Positions 43,042 to 51,869 of a stretch of 64,000 bases of DNA are shown here, piece after piece. The DNA is taken from positions 12,350 to 76,349 of the forward strand of contig JBOFJQ010000002.1 in assembly GCA_051656905.1 (NCBI GenBank), written 5' to 3'. A program made the position numbers and the translations under genes. Numbering within the stretch: position 1 is the stretch's first letter; every line of letters starts with the position of its first letter. This stretch comes from JAGNZR01 sp051656905 (GTDB lineage Bacteria > Fusobacteriota > Fusobacteriia > Fusobacteriales > Fusobacteriaceae). The notes under the pieces were generated by a model that was given only the letters and a program-made list of their open reading frames with translations, was not told the origin of the DNA and searched no databases.

Positions 43042-43746
43042 ATGAAAGCTTTAATAATTGAAGATGATATAGAAATCCAGAATCTTTTGAAATATTTTTT
43101 TACAAAAAATGGATTTGAAGTGGAGGTTTCATCTAATGGTCTAGAAGGATTAAAAGCGTTAAAGAAATTTAATCCAAATATTATAATTCTAGATTTAATG
43201 CTCCCTGCATTAGATGGAAAAAACTTTACAAAAATTGTGCGAGAGATGCCTGAAGAATACGGTAATCCTCCAATTATAATGTTAACTGCTAAAACAGAAA
43301 TAGAAGATGTCCTAGAAGGGTTAAACCTAGGTGCTAATGACTATATAAAAAAACCATTTGATCCTAGAGAAGTGGTTATCAGAGCTAAAAAATTATGTGA
43401 ATCTAACTCTGATCAGATTATCAGTAATGTTAATACTCCAAATTCATCTATACATAAACTAGAAGAATTAGAAGTTGACGAGAGAAAAAGACAAGTTTTA
43501 TTTAAAAAAAGAGAGATTGACCTTTCTAAAAAAGAGTATGATTTACTTTTACTTTTCCTTAATAATAAGGGGTTGGTATTGACTAGAGAAAAAATTTTAG
43601 ACTACGTTTGGGGAACTGATTATTTTTCTGGTGATAGAAGTGTAGACGTTTATATTTCAAAACTTAGAGAAAAAATTCCCACTCTTTCACAATATATAAA
43701 AACTTTAAAAGGAGTTGGTTACAAATTAGAAGAAAGGAAAGAATAG
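43042..43746 (+). CDS. phoB: Response regulator PhoB
   Basis: OmpR/PhoB-class regulator. Receiver domain with phosphoacceptor Asp51 in IIILDLMLPALDG, acid pair IEDD at the start, MLTAK Thr/Lys and NDYIKKPFD. The C-terminal winged helix holds LSKKEYDLLLLFLNNKG, TREKILDYVWG, RSVDVYISKLREKI and KGVGYKLE. An ATG at 43036 overlaps the AAGGAG, so 43042 (6 bases after it) is preferred, giving 234 aa. It probably binds the 11-base repeats before pstS. The end overlaps the likely phoR start. Confidence 0.94.
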   Translation: MKALIIEDDIEIQNLLKYFFTKNGFEVEVSSNGLEGLKALKKFNPNIIILDLMLPALDGKNFTKIVREMPEEYGNPPIIMLTAKTEIEDVLEGLNLGANDYIKKPFDPREVVIRAKKLCESNSDQIISNVNTPNSSIHKLEELEVDERKRQVLFKKREIDLSKKEYDLLLLFLNNKGLVLTREKILDYVWGTDYFSGDRSVDVYISKLREKIPTLSQYIKTLKGVGYKLEERKE

Positions 43747-45425
43747 GATTTTTTTTAATTCTAATCATAGAAGCTATTTTTATAACTATAAACTACTCTC
43801 TTATTTCAAAGCTTTATATTGAAGATTTAAAACTTAACTTAAGTCATGAATCTATTCTTGCTATAGATAATGCTAAAAATCAAAATATTCTAGCAATGCA
43901 TATTCCTTTTAATAGTATCTCTAGTCGTTTTACACTTATTAATGACAAAGGATTTGTTATTTATGACTCTGATGAACATAACCGTGAATCAAGCCTTGAC
44001 AATCATCTTAATAGAGATGAAATTAAAGAAGCTTTTATTTCTGGAACTGGGTTTTCCATTAGAAAAAGTGATACTCAAAATGTAAAAAAAGCTTATTATG
44101 CTTCATCTTTTTCAGATGTTGCTGGAAATAAATTCTACTTTAGAGTTTCACAAAATTTTTATAGAACTGAAAGTGAATTATCAAAAATTTTAATTTTAAA
44201 CTTAATCTTCTTTTTTATTTTAAATTTTAGTATCCATACTTTATATAAAGATTATTTGAAAAAAGATTTGATTGAAAAACTTTATAAAATAAAGTCTTTT
44301 TTAGAATTAGGAACTAACTTAAAAGAAAAATCTCCTTATTTCAAAGGGGATAAATGGTTACGTGAATTTTGGAAAGTAGCTGAAAACTGGCAATCTGAAA
44401 ACCTAAAAACTTTAAAAGCATTAAATAATGAGAAAGCTCTTCTTAATACTGTAATTTTTTCTGTGGATATGTCTATCACACTTATCGACAAGAATTTTAA
44501 AATTATTTTAAAAAATTCCTCATTAAACTATTTGTTTGAAGAAAAAATCATTGATATTTTTTCTTCAATTAAAAACATTGAAGTTTTAAACGTAATTAAA
44601 AATTTCAGTAGCGAAAATTTAGATACGGTAACTAGTGAAATTTATTTAAATGAATATAAAAAATTCTTTTTAATCACTATTAAACATCTCCCAGAGCAAA
44701 ATCAGTCTCTGTTATTAATTAAAGATATCACACTTATTAGAGAACTTGTTGAGATACAGAAAAAATTTATAAGTAATGTCAGTCATGAACTGAAAACTCC
44801 CTTAACTAATATTAAAGGTTATTTAATTGCTTTAGAAGACGCTCCTGAAGAATTAAAAGCTAATTTTTTCTCAACAATTCATAATAATATTGATAAATTA
44901 GAAAATAATATTATGGACTTTCTTGCTATTTCAAAACTTGAAAATTCTAATATACTAAATTTAGAAGATATAAATTGGAATAGAATAAAAACTGATCTTA
45001 ATGAATCGATGTTATCTTTATTAAATAAAAAAAATGGAAAGTTAAACTTTATAATTCATCATCCAGCTGAACCATTTATAAAGACTGACTATGATAAATT
45101 TAAACTAATTATGAAGAACCTTGTTGAAAATGGATTTATTTATAATAACTCTCAAAACCCTGAAGTCACTGTTAGCATTACTGAAAGTTTAACTAAATAT
45201 TTAATTATAATTTCTGATAACGGAATAGGAATTGATGACACTCAACTTGATAAAGTTTTTGAAAGATTTTATCGTGTTGATGAAGCTAGAACTACTAACT
45301 TATCAGGAACTGGCCTTGGGCTTTCTATTGTAAAAGAGAGCATTGATAGACTTCACGGTGATTTAAAAGTATCATCTCAACTAAATTTAGGCACTACATT
45401 TACTATTAGTTTACCTAAAAATTAA
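43725..45425 (+). CDS. phoR: Sensor histidine kinase PhoR, with a non-canonical start
   Basis: Membrane histidine kinase partnered with PhoB. HisKA motif FISNVSHELKTPLTNIKGYL, N-box IMKNLVENGFIYNN, G1 IISDNGIGID, F-box FERFYR and G2 GTGLGLSIVKES are complete. The first ATG in frame (43896) has no ribosome site and would remove the first membrane helix. Reading upstream in the same frame gives RRKERIGFFLILIIEAIF, a classic basic flank plus helix, but no ATG, GTG or TTG. ATT at 43725, 10 bases after AAAAGGAG and inside the phoB end, is my best candidate (566 aa). The 5' boundary is uncertain; the body is not. Confidence 0.8.
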   Translation: MRRKERIGFFLILIIEAIFITINYSLISKLYIEDLKLNLSHESILAIDNAKNQNILAMHIPFNSISSRFTLINDKGFVIYDSDEHNRESSLDNHLNRDEIKEAFISGTGFSIRKSDTQNVKKAYYASSFSDVAGNKFYFRVSQNFYRTESELSKILILNLIFFFILNFSIHTLYKDYLKKDLIEKLYKIKSFLELGTNLKEKSPYFKGDKWLREFWKVAENWQSENLKTLKALNNEKALLNTVIFSVDMSITLIDKNFKIILKNSSLNYLFEEKIIDIFSSIKNIEVLNVIKNFSSENLDTVTSEIYLNEYKKFFLITIKHLPEQNQSLLLIKDITLIRELVEIQKKFISNVSHELKTPLTNIKGYLIALEDAPEELKANFFSTIHNNIDKLENNIMDFLAISKLENSNILNLEDINWNRIKTDLNESMLSLLNKKNGKLNFIIHHPAEPFIKTDYDKFKLIMKNLVENGFIYNNSQNPEVTVSITESLTKYLIIISDNGIGIDDTQLDKVFERFYRVDEARTTNLSGTGLGLSIVKESIDRLHGDLKVSSQLNLGTTFTISLPKN

Positions 45426-45451
45426 ATTTTAATAAAAAATTTTATTTCTAA

Positions 45452-45488
45452 AAAAAAAGTAGAACTAAGTTTAAGTTCTACTTTTTTT
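45452..45488. terminator. Bidirectional terminator after phoR
   Basis: 15-bp inverted repeat AAAAAAAGTAGAACT / AGTTCTACTTTTTTT with a 7-base loop, between convergent phoR and the aminotransferase gene. Confidence 0.9.
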
Positions 45489-45539
45489 ATCTTATTTATT
45501 TAGTTATTTAATTATTTAAATTTCTAAAATTCTAAAAAT

Positions 45540-46682
45540 TTAAAAATTTAAAGATTCTATTCTATCAAAAACTTCTTTCAATGTATCTAAATCAACAATT
45601 AAAGACATTCTTATATGCTTATCTGAACCAAAATAAGTTCCTTGAAGCACTTTAATACCCTTTTCAGCATATAATAATTCAGAAAATTCCGCTGATGATA
45701 AATTTGATTTTTCAATATTAACAAATAAATATATTCCACCACTAGGCTTTACCATACTTAAGAAATCAATATTGTTTATCCTCTCCCACGCATAATCTAT
45801 CCTCTCTTTAAATACCTTTGGAAGTTCACTCTTTATCCTCTTATGATTCTTTAGAGCTGATATAGCCGCTCTTTGAGCAACCGAGCATGTAGAGTATACT
45901 ATACTTTCATTTATATTATTTGCACAGTCTACAATCTCTTTTAGACCTAAGATATATGCTACTCTCCAACCTGTCATAGCAAAATTCTTTGAAAAGCTAC
46001 AAACAACCATTGTTCTTTTATCCATATCTGGAAGAGTATAAATAGGTATAAAAGGGGTATCAAAACTATAATAATCATAAATATCATCTGCTATAACTAG
46101 TAAATCATATTTTTCTGAAATCTCTTTTATGATATTTAAACTGTCCATTGTGTAACAAGCACCTGTTGGATTAGATGGGGTATTTACTATAATAGCCTTC
46201 GTCTTTTTAGTTATTTTCTCTTCTAAACTAGCTTTTGCAATTTGAAATCCATCTTCTTCTAAAAGTTCCACTACAACTGGAACTCCTCCTGCTAATTTAA
46301 TTTGCTCTTTATATACTGGAAAATATGGTGAGAATATTATTACTTCATCATCTGTATCTACTATACTTTGAAGTATTAAATACATTCCATGACATCCCCC
46401 ACTTACTACGAAAATATTTTCAGCATCAACATTATAATTTTTAAAGTTCTCGTTATGATATTGTGCTATATTTTCTCTTAATTCTAAATAACCTAAAGAA
46501 TTTGTATAGTGAGTATGCCCTTCTAGAGCATCTTGAAAAGCATCTTTAATAACAACTTCATCAGTATGGCAATCTATGTCTCCCATACTTAAATCAATTA
46601 GTTTTCCTTCGAACTTTGTTGGAGCAACTGAATTACACATTCCAGATCCCCTATTTATATGTTTATCTGCTATAAATTTCAT
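45540..46682 (-). CDS. PLP-dependent class I/II aminotransferase
   Basis: Fold-type I aminotransferase (AspC/PatA-like), 380 aa. YTNSLGYLELRENIAQYH binds substrate, NTPSNPTGACY the pyridine ring region, VIADDIYDYYSF carries the Asp/Tyr pair, and SFSKNFAMTGWRVAYILG has the PLP Lys; SGGIYLFVNIEK is C-terminal. The ATG at 46682 follows GAGAGGTG and fits better than 46691. It is 15 bases after the binding-protein gene and ends the attenuated transporter operon, so it may act on the imported amino acid or its product. Substrate unknown. Confidence 0.85.
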   Translation of the reverse strand: MKFIADKHINRGSGMCNSVAPTKFEGKLIDLSMGDIDCHTDEVVIKDAFQDALEGHTHYTNSLGYLELRENIAQYHNENFKNYNVDAENIFVVSGGCHGMYLILQSIVDTDDEVIIFSPYFPVYKEQIKLAGGVPVVVELLEEDGFQIAKASLEEKITKKTKAIIVNTPSNPTGACYTMDSLNIIKEISEKYDLLVIADDIYDYYSFDTPFIPIYTLPDMDKRTMVVCSFSKNFAMTGWRVAYILGLKEIVDCANNINESIVYSTCSVAQRAAISALKNHKRIKSELPKVFKERIDYAWERINNIDFLSMVKPSGGIYLFVNIEKSNLSSAEFSELLYAEKGIKVLQGTYFGSDKHIRMSLIVDLDTLKEVFDRIESLNF

Positions 46683-46697
46683 AGTTAACACCTCTCA

Positions 46698-47432
46698 TTA
46701 AATTTTGTGTTTTTTAGCTAATGCCTCTATTGTTCCGTCTTTTTTCATCTCTTCAATAGTTTCGTTTATTTTTTGTAATACTGCCTTATCAAACTTCTTG
46801 TTAAATACTATTGCTTTTGAATCCCCTTCTAATTTTCCTACTAATGTTACTCCTGGATTAGCATTTATAAAGCTATCAGCAACAGAATCATCAACAAGTA
46901 CTCCATCTAATTTTCCAGATTTTAAATCTAAAACAGCAATAGCTGGCGTTCCATAAGTTACAACTGTTGAACCCTCAATCCCGTTAGCTACACTCTCTTG
47001 AGTTGTCCCAAGTTGCACTCCATATTTTTTACCTTTGATATCATTCATATCAGCAATTCTTTTGTCCACAGTTAAAAAACTTATAGGTGAATCTAAGTAT
47101 GGTACTGAAAAATCAACTGCTTTTAATCTTTCAGGTGTAATTGTAAAAGCTGCTATTGATATATCAATTTTACCACTGTTAAGCGCTGGAATTATACCAT
47201 CAAAACTCATATCGCTCCATTGAATTTCAATTCCTGCTCTCTTTGCAACTTCATTCATAAGATCAATATCAAACCCTACAAGTTTTCCATTTTCAAGATA
47301 TTCAAAAGGTGCATATTCAGCATTTGTTCCTACATAGTAAACTTTTTTCTCCACTTTTTTCTCTTCTTTTTGTCCACATCCTACAAAAACTACACTTAAT
47401 ATTAAAGATATAACTAATAATAATTTTTTCAT
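46698..47432 (-). CDS. Amino-acid ABC transporter binding lipoprotein
   Basis: Family 3 solute-binding lipoprotein, 244 aa, lipobox FVGCGQ (Cys about 19). It has FYVGTNAEYAPFEYLENGKLVGFDIDLM and GKKYGVQLGTTQES and is clearly paralogous to the protein at 24994-25755 along its full length. In the operon permease-ATPase-binding protein-aminotransferase. Given the Arg-codon leader of the operon, a basic amino acid, arginine first, is the likely ligand (inference). A 70-base gap separates it from the ATPase gene; no terminator is seen in it. Confidence 0.88.
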   Translation of the reverse strand: MKKLLLVISLILSVVFVGCGQKEEKKVEKKVYYVGTNAEYAPFEYLENGKLVGFDIDLMNEVAKRAGIEIQWSDMSFDGIIPALNSGKIDISIAAFTITPERLKAVDFSVPYLDSPISFLTVDKRIADMNDIKGKKYGVQLGTTQESVANGIEGSTVVTYGTPAIAVLDLKSGKLDGVLVDDSVADSFINANPGVTLVGKLEGDSKAIVFNKKFDKAVLQKINETIEEMKKDGTIEALAKKHKI

Positions 47433-47502
47433 AATATTCTTCTCCTTTTTATCTTTTATTTTTTTATTTTTCCTAGATTCATACTATTTTCTTAATTTTT
47501 TT

Positions 47503-48231
47503 CTAATGATTCAGAACTTTATTTAAGAAATCCTGTGTTCTATAATGTTTTGGATTATTAAATATATTTTCAGGAATATCATCTTCTAAAATGAATCCAT
47601 GATCCATAAACAATACTCTTGTAGCTACATTTCTTGCAAAACTCATTTCATGAGTTACAATTACCATTGTCATTCCATCTTTTGCTAAGTTTTTCATAAC
47701 TTCTAAAACTTCATTTACCATTTCAGGATCAAGAGCAGAAGTTGGTTCATCAAACAACATAAAATCTGGTTCCATTGCTAAAGCTCTTGCTATGGCAACC
47801 CTTTGCTTTTGTCCTCCAGATAATTTATTTGGATAAACATCTGCTTTGCTCTCTAATCCAACTTTCTTTAATAAATCTAACGATAATTTTCTTATCTCTT
47901 CTGGATTAGATTTTTTTGATTTTATTGGTGACAACATAAGGTTCTCTAACACTGTTTTATGTGGAAATAAATTGAAGTTTTGAAATACCATTCCTATTTT
48001 TTTTCTTACTTCATTAATATCAGTTTTTGAATCATTTATGTCTTTTCCCATAAAATATATGCTTCCATCTGAAGCCTCTTCCAATCTATTTAGACATCTT
48101 AAAAAAGTAGATTTTCCACTTCCAGAAGGACCTATTACAGCCACAACTTCACCTTTTTTAATTTCTAAATTTATTTTTTTTAATACTTCTAATTTACCAT
48201 AATTCTTCTTTAAATTTTCAACCTTAATCAT
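47503..48231 (-). CDS. Polar amino-acid ABC transporter ATPase (GlnQ/ArtP type)
   Basis: ATPase with Walker A IGPSGSGKSTFLRCLNRLE, Q-loop MVFQNFNLFPHKTVLENL, signature LSGGQKQRVAIARALA, Walker B FMLFDEPTSALDPE and H-loop VTHEMSFA; FNLFPHKTVLEN is characteristic of the polar amino-acid subfamily. Length 242 aa. The start overlaps the permease 3' end by 8 bases. It may serve both binding proteins in this window. Confidence 0.92.
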   Translation of the reverse strand: MIKVENLKKNYGKLEVLKKINLEIKKGEVVAVIGPSGSGKSTFLRCLNRLEEASDGSIYFMGKDINDSKTDINEVRKKIGMVFQNFNLFPHKTVLENLMLSPIKSKKSNPEEIRKLSLDLLKKVGLESKADVYPNKLSGGQKQRVAIARALAMEPDFMLFDEPTSALDPEMVNEVLEVMKNLAKDGMTMVIVTHEMSFARNVATRVLFMDHGFILEDDIPENIFNNPKHYRTQDFLNKVLNH

Positions 48232-48934
48232 TCTCGTTCAATCTCCCTTCAATTCTTCTCATAAACTTAGTAAAAAGAGATGTTAATACTAAGTATATTA
48301 AACCTACTGCTAATAATGGTTCAAAAGCTCTATATGTTTGGCTTGTAATTATACTTGCAGAACGTAATAAATCTACTCCACCAATAAATCCTACAATAGA
48401 TGTCTCTTTTAAAAGAGTTATAAACTCACTAACTAAAGTTGGTAATATTTTTTTTACCGCTTGAGGTAAAATAACTTCTTTCATAGCTACAGAATAACTC
48501 ATTCCTAACGAACGAGCTGCTTCAAACTGACCTTTGTCTAATCCTTGAATTCCTGCTCTTATAATCTCTGCAACATAACTTGCTGAATTTAATCCAAATG
48601 CAATACTGGCAATTAATAAAATAGGAGTATTTCTTAATGAACCTACAAAAACAACGTTAGCTAAAATCATAAGCTGAACTATTGCAGGTGTTCCTCTAAC
48701 TACATCAATATAAACCAGTGCAATCCAATTTATTGGATTAAAATTTTTATATCTTTCGATATTCTTTAGGGGATAAAATTGTGAAAGTCTCATAATTGAT
48801 AACCCGGTTCCTATAACTACCCCTAATATTGTTGAAAGTAATGTTACATTAACTGAAAATATTAACCCCTTAATAATATATAAGTATCTATTCCCATCAA
48901 CAAATACAGTTTTTAAAATCTCTAAATAATTCAT
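48224..48934 (-). CDS. Polar amino-acid ABC transporter permease (HisM/GlnP type)
   Basis: Inner-membrane permease, 236 aa, about five helices. YIDVVRGTPAIVQLMI and the EAA loop GQFEAARSLGMSYSVAMKEVILPQA, followed by LPTLVSEFITLLKETSIV, define the HEQRo subfamily. The frame is open to 49000, but the ATG at 48934 follows GGAGAG; the upstream stretch overlaps the terminator hairpin. First structural gene of the operon, directly after the attenuator. Confidence 0.92.
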   Translation of the reverse strand: MNYLEILKTVFVDGNRYLYIIKGLIFSVNVTLLSTILGVVIGTGLSIMRLSQFYPLKNIERYKNFNPINWIALVYIDVVRGTPAIVQLMILANVVFVGSLRNTPILLIASIAFGLNSASYVAEIIRAGIQGLDKGQFEAARSLGMSYSVAMKEVILPQAVKKILPTLVSEFITLLKETSIVGFIGGVDLLRSASIITSQTYRAFEPLLAVGLIYLVLTSLFTKFMRRIEGRLNEND

Positions 48935-48976
48935 ACAACTCTCCAATCTTAAATTTTTATAAAAAATAAAAAAAAT

Positions 48977-49008
48977 AAAAAAACGCAGTAATGTTCTCAT
49001 TACTGCGT
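48977..49008 (-). terminator. Attenuator terminator before the amino-acid transporter operon
   Basis: On the minus strand, perfect ACGCAGTAATG / CATTACTGCGT stem with loop AGAA followed by seven T. It lies after the promoter and 43 bases before the permease start, so it acts on the operon's own leader. Confidence 0.92.
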
Positions 49009-49267
49009 AAATCTTCTAATAATAAATTTAATTTTAAATGGTAAAACAATAAAAATCTTTTGCTCTGGTATTTTTATGTACAGACTTATACACCTAAAAA
49101 TTTAAGGACAAACAAACAATTTATAATTTTATATTAAAATTTATCTCAGCCCTAATCAATAGGGTTGATATTTATTAAGTAACGATACAGTAACTTGAAA
49201 TTTTTAATTAAGGATTAAAATAAAAACTATAAACACTGTTTAGAGCTTTATTTATTGGGTTATGAAA

Positions 49268-49300
49268 TTACCTGCTCCTTAAAAAAAACTTTTTAGCCAC
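49268..49300 (-). CDS. Candidate arginine leader peptide of the transporter operon
   Basis: A 10-residue frame MAKKFFLRSR: GTG start 7 bases after GAGGAGG (49314-49308), TAA stop. Arginine codons AGG are at positions 8 and 10. It resembles the argG leader MTVKYFLRRSK, and the two share the DNA block TTTTTTAAGGAG at the Phe-Leu-Arg codons. It sits about 30 bases after the predicted promoter and about 330 bases before the permease gene. No translation evidence exists beyond the signals and the parallel with argG. Confidence 0.72.
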   Translation of the reverse strand: MAKKFFLRSR

Positions 49301-49328
49301 TTAGTATCCTCCTCTTTATTTTTTAGTT

Positions 49329-49357
49329 ATAGTAACATACAAAAAATAAAAAAGCAA
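49329..49357 (-). promoter_or_regulatory. Promoter of the transporter leader
   Basis: On the minus strand TTGCTT (49357-49352), 17-base spacer, TACTAT (49334-49329). Transcription would begin near 49322, just before the leader-peptide ribosome site. Confidence 0.6.
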
Positions 49358-49374
49358 TATTTTTTATTAAATAT

Positions 49375-50094
49375 TTATAAATTATTTACTTCAAAAATAG
49401 TTTTCATTGTTGATAACTCCTCTATAACATCTAGAGTAGCAATATGTTTTGGCATGCTTAATGTGTAGCATATTTTATTATTTTTTGAATCTTTTTTTAT
49501 TTTTCTTACTTTAATATCTAAATTTTTAAATATTTCATACGTATCTACTATATTTTCTTCAATATCTAATTCGCCGTTATATGTTATCTCTATTTTTTGT
49601 GTGAAATTTTTTTCGATTACTGTTTTTTCAAATTTTTTCAAAATCCCTAAAACAATAATTACTGCAACTCCTGCAGGAATTGCAATGTTATAGAATCCCC
49701 ATCCTATACCTATTCCTATACACCCTGTAGCCCATATAGAGGCTGCAGTTGTAAGTCCTGCTACCATTTTCTTCTCTCTTAAAATTGATCCTGCTCCTAG
49801 AAAACCTATCCCACTTATAACTTGAGCTGCCATTCTTCCTAAATCTGTTTTTATAACTTGATTCGATACAGGATTTGCAATAGCAAATTTCACTATATTT
49901 ATTCTTAACTCATCTTGAGTAAGAGAAATTATTGCCGCTCCTAAGCAAACAAGAATATGCGTTCTAAATCCTGCTGGTCTATTATGAGAACTTCTTTCAT
50001 AACCAATTATTCCCCCGATTATTATAGCGGTAACTATTCTTAAAATAATACTGCTTAACTCCAATTCCAATGTAAATACTTCAAACAACTGCAT
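49375..50094 (-). CDS. MgtC/SapB-family membrane protein
   Basis: 239-aa protein with four or five N-terminal helices carrying the MgtC signature GGIIGYERSSHNRPAGFRTHILVCLGAA, GFLGAGSIL and TTAASIWATGCIGIGIGWGF, and a soluble C-terminal domain of about 85 residues. Proteins of this family are linked to Mg2+ limitation, acid tolerance or ATP synthase control; the role here is unknown. Single gene; start ATG 50094 has GGGGGGACA-type G-rich sequence upstream. Confidence 0.88.
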   Translation of the reverse strand: MQLFEVFTLELELSSIILRIVTAIIIGGIIGYERSSHNRPAGFRTHILVCLGAAIISLTQDELRINIVKFAIANPVSNQVIKTDLGRMAAQVISGIGFLGAGSILREKKMVAGLTTAASIWATGCIGIGIGWGFYNIAIPAGVAVIIVLGILKKFEKTVIEKNFTQKIEITYNGELDIEENIVDTYEIFKNLDIKVRKIKKDSKNNKICYTLSMPKHIATLDVIEELSTMKTIFEVNNL

Positions 50095-50186
50095 GTCCCC
50101 CCTTCCCTAATTTTTATCAAAAATACTAATATATCTTTTATAATATAGATATTATCACACTTCCTTGTTAATTCCACACTTAAATT

Positions 50187-51752
50187 TTACATATCTTTCT
50201 TTCTATAAGATATTGCTTCAAAAAGGTGATGCTTTTCTATGATTTTATTATTTTCTAAATCTGCTATAGTTCTTGCAACTTTTAATATTTTATCGTAGCT
50301 TCTTGCTGAAATTCCTAGTTTTTCAATTACACTTTCTATTATTTCTATGCACTGCTCAGATAACTTGCAATGACTCTTTATCTCTTTTTGAGTCATTAAT
50401 GAATTTGTTTTATTTGCTTTATAACGTTTATATTGTACTTCTCTTACAGAATTTATCCTCTTTTTTATATCTAAAGAGCTCTCTTCTTTTTGTTCTATAA
50501 TTAGTTCATCTTTATTTAGGGGACTAATTGGAACATATAAATCTATCCGATCTAGAAGAGGCCCTGATAATTTTCTTTTGTATTTCGCTATTTCTCCCGC
50601 TGTACAAGTACATCTATAATTTTCATTTCTTGTTGGATTCGATACATTGTAATATCCACAGTTGCAAGGATTACTTGCCCCTATCAATAAAAAATTTGCT
50701 GGGAGTTCAATTTTATAGCCAATTCTACTTATAAATACTTTTCTGTCTTCTAAGGGTTGACGTAAACTTTCTAATATCTCCTTATTAAATTCACTCAACT
50801 CATCTAAAAATAAAACCCCATTATGCGCCAGTGTAATCTCTCCTGGTTTTAATGTTTTTCCTCCACCTATTATAGAAGCTATGGTTCCTGTATGATGTGG
50901 AGCTCTAAATGGTCTTTTTAGCAAAAATGGATTTTCTTTACTTAACTCTCCAGCTATACTATATATCTTAGTACACTCTATAGTTTCTTCTATGCTCATA
51001 CTAGGCATTATACTTGATACTCTTCTAGCCAACATGGATTTTCCAGACCCTGGACTTCCTATCATGATTATATTATGACCTCCAGCTACAGCTATCTCCA
51101 GAGCTCTTTTCGCCATTTTTTGACCCTTTACATCTGCAAAATCATTTTCTCCCACCTTACTTTTTTCTTTTTCTTTTAATTTCTTTAGTTCTAAAATACT
51201 CTTCACTCTTTTTGAATTTATATCTATATAGTTATCATAATCTTGAAATAAAGTTTTTAAATCTTTCAAAACTCCAACTCCTATAACCTCTATACCTGGC
51301 ACTAATAAAACTTCTTCCAAATTTTCATTAGGAATGATTATCCCTTTATATTTTAATTCTTTAGCCAATATAGCTGTCCCTATCGCTCCTTTTACTCCCC
51401 TTATTTCTCCATTCAATGATAACTCTCCTAAAAAAAGATAGTCATCTAAAATATTTTTTATATCTGATATTTCCCCTAAACCTATTAGTAACCCCACAGC
51501 TATTCCTAGATCATAATGTGCCCCTTCCTTCTTTTGAGAGGCAGGAGACAAATTTACAATGATTTTCTTTTGAGATAATGAAACATCTAAACTTTTCAAA
51601 GCTATTCTAACTCTTTCCTTACTTTCAGAAACAGCCATATCTCCTAATCCTATTATATAAAAACTAGGTATTCCATTTCCAATATCCATTTCTATATCAA
51701 CTAAATAGTTGTCAATCCCTGTGTATCCACTACTTTTAATTTTTAAATTCAT
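50187..51752 (-). CDS. comM: YifB/ComM-family AAA+ ATPase (Mg-chelatase-like)
   Basis: 521-aa ring ATPase; ComM is a branch-migration helicase that aids integration of transforming DNA. N-terminal Lon-like domain (IDNYLVDIEMDIGNGIPSFYIIGL, ESKERVRIALKS) then Mg-chelatase AAA+ domain with Walker A MIGSPGSGKSMLARR, Walker B GVLFLDELSEF, and PCNCGYY zinc-type cysteines; C-terminal ARSYDKILKVARTIADL. The ATG at 51752 follows TGGAGG by 5 bases; an open extension to 51851 crosses promoter sequence. It may act with dprA encoded earlier. Divergent from rubrerythrin. Confidence 0.9.
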   Translation of the reverse strand: MNLKIKSSGYTGIDNYLVDIEMDIGNGIPSFYIIGLGDMAVSESKERVRIALKSLDVSLSQKKIIVNLSPASQKKEGAHYDLGIAVGLLIGLGEISDIKNILDDYLFLGELSLNGEIRGVKGAIGTAILAKELKYKGIIIPNENLEEVLLVPGIEVIGVGVLKDLKTLFQDYDNYIDINSKRVKSILELKKLKEKEKSKVGENDFADVKGQKMAKRALEIAVAGGHNIIMIGSPGSGKSMLARRVSSIMPSMSIEETIECTKIYSIAGELSKENPFLLKRPFRAPHHTGTIASIIGGGKTLKPGEITLAHNGVLFLDELSEFNKEILESLRQPLEDRKVFISRIGYKIELPANFLLIGASNPCNCGYYNVSNPTRNENYRCTCTAGEIAKYKRKLSGPLLDRIDLYVPISPLNKDELIIEQKEESSLDIKKRINSVREVQYKRYKANKTNSLMTQKEIKSHCKLSEQCIEIIESVIEKLGISARSYDKILKVARTIADLENNKIIEKHHLFEAISYRKKDM

Positions 51753-51807
51753 TTTTACCTCCACATATTTTTTTATATAATTTTTTTTATTTTTTAAAAA
51801 AAAAGCC

Positions 51808-51836
51808 TTGACTTTTTCCCCTTTAATTACTATACT
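51808..51836 (+). promoter_or_regulatory. Promoter of the rubrerythrin gene
   Basis: TTGACT (51808-51813), 17-base spacer, TATACT (51831-51836). The leader would be about 85 bases and contain an inverted repeat TAGAAC / GTTCTA (51844-51866) and the PerR-like box. Confidence 0.65.
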
Positions 51837-51869
51837 AGATGTATAGAACAATTTGTTGTAGTTCTAAAT

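Larger units (their letters stand above)
48977..49308 (-). promoter_or_regulatory. Leader-peptide transcription attenuator of the transporter operon
   Basis: Segment 1 (49308-49276, leader start and codons) pairs with segment 2 (49214-49184) over about 26 bp with small internal loops, including GATAC with GTATC at one end and TTAAGGA with TCCTTAA at the Arg codons. Segment 2 holds GTTACTGT (49194-49187), able to pair with GCAGTAAT (49006-48999) of the terminator 5' arm; CGTTACT just after it offers a second register. Between them is a CCCTA / TAGGG hairpin (49148-49166). The layout repeats that of argG. I see no T-box or lysine riboswitch signature in the 440-base gap. Confidence 0.68.

Noticed and set aside
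43896..45425. PhoR starting at the first ATG
   Set aside because: No ribosome site, and it would lose a membrane helix that is clearly encoded in the same frame upstream.
48935..49374. Lysine riboswitch before the transporter operon
   Set aside because: I could not find the conserved lysine-riboswitch core; the leader-peptide frame and its match to the argG leader fit better. A covariance search would settle it.
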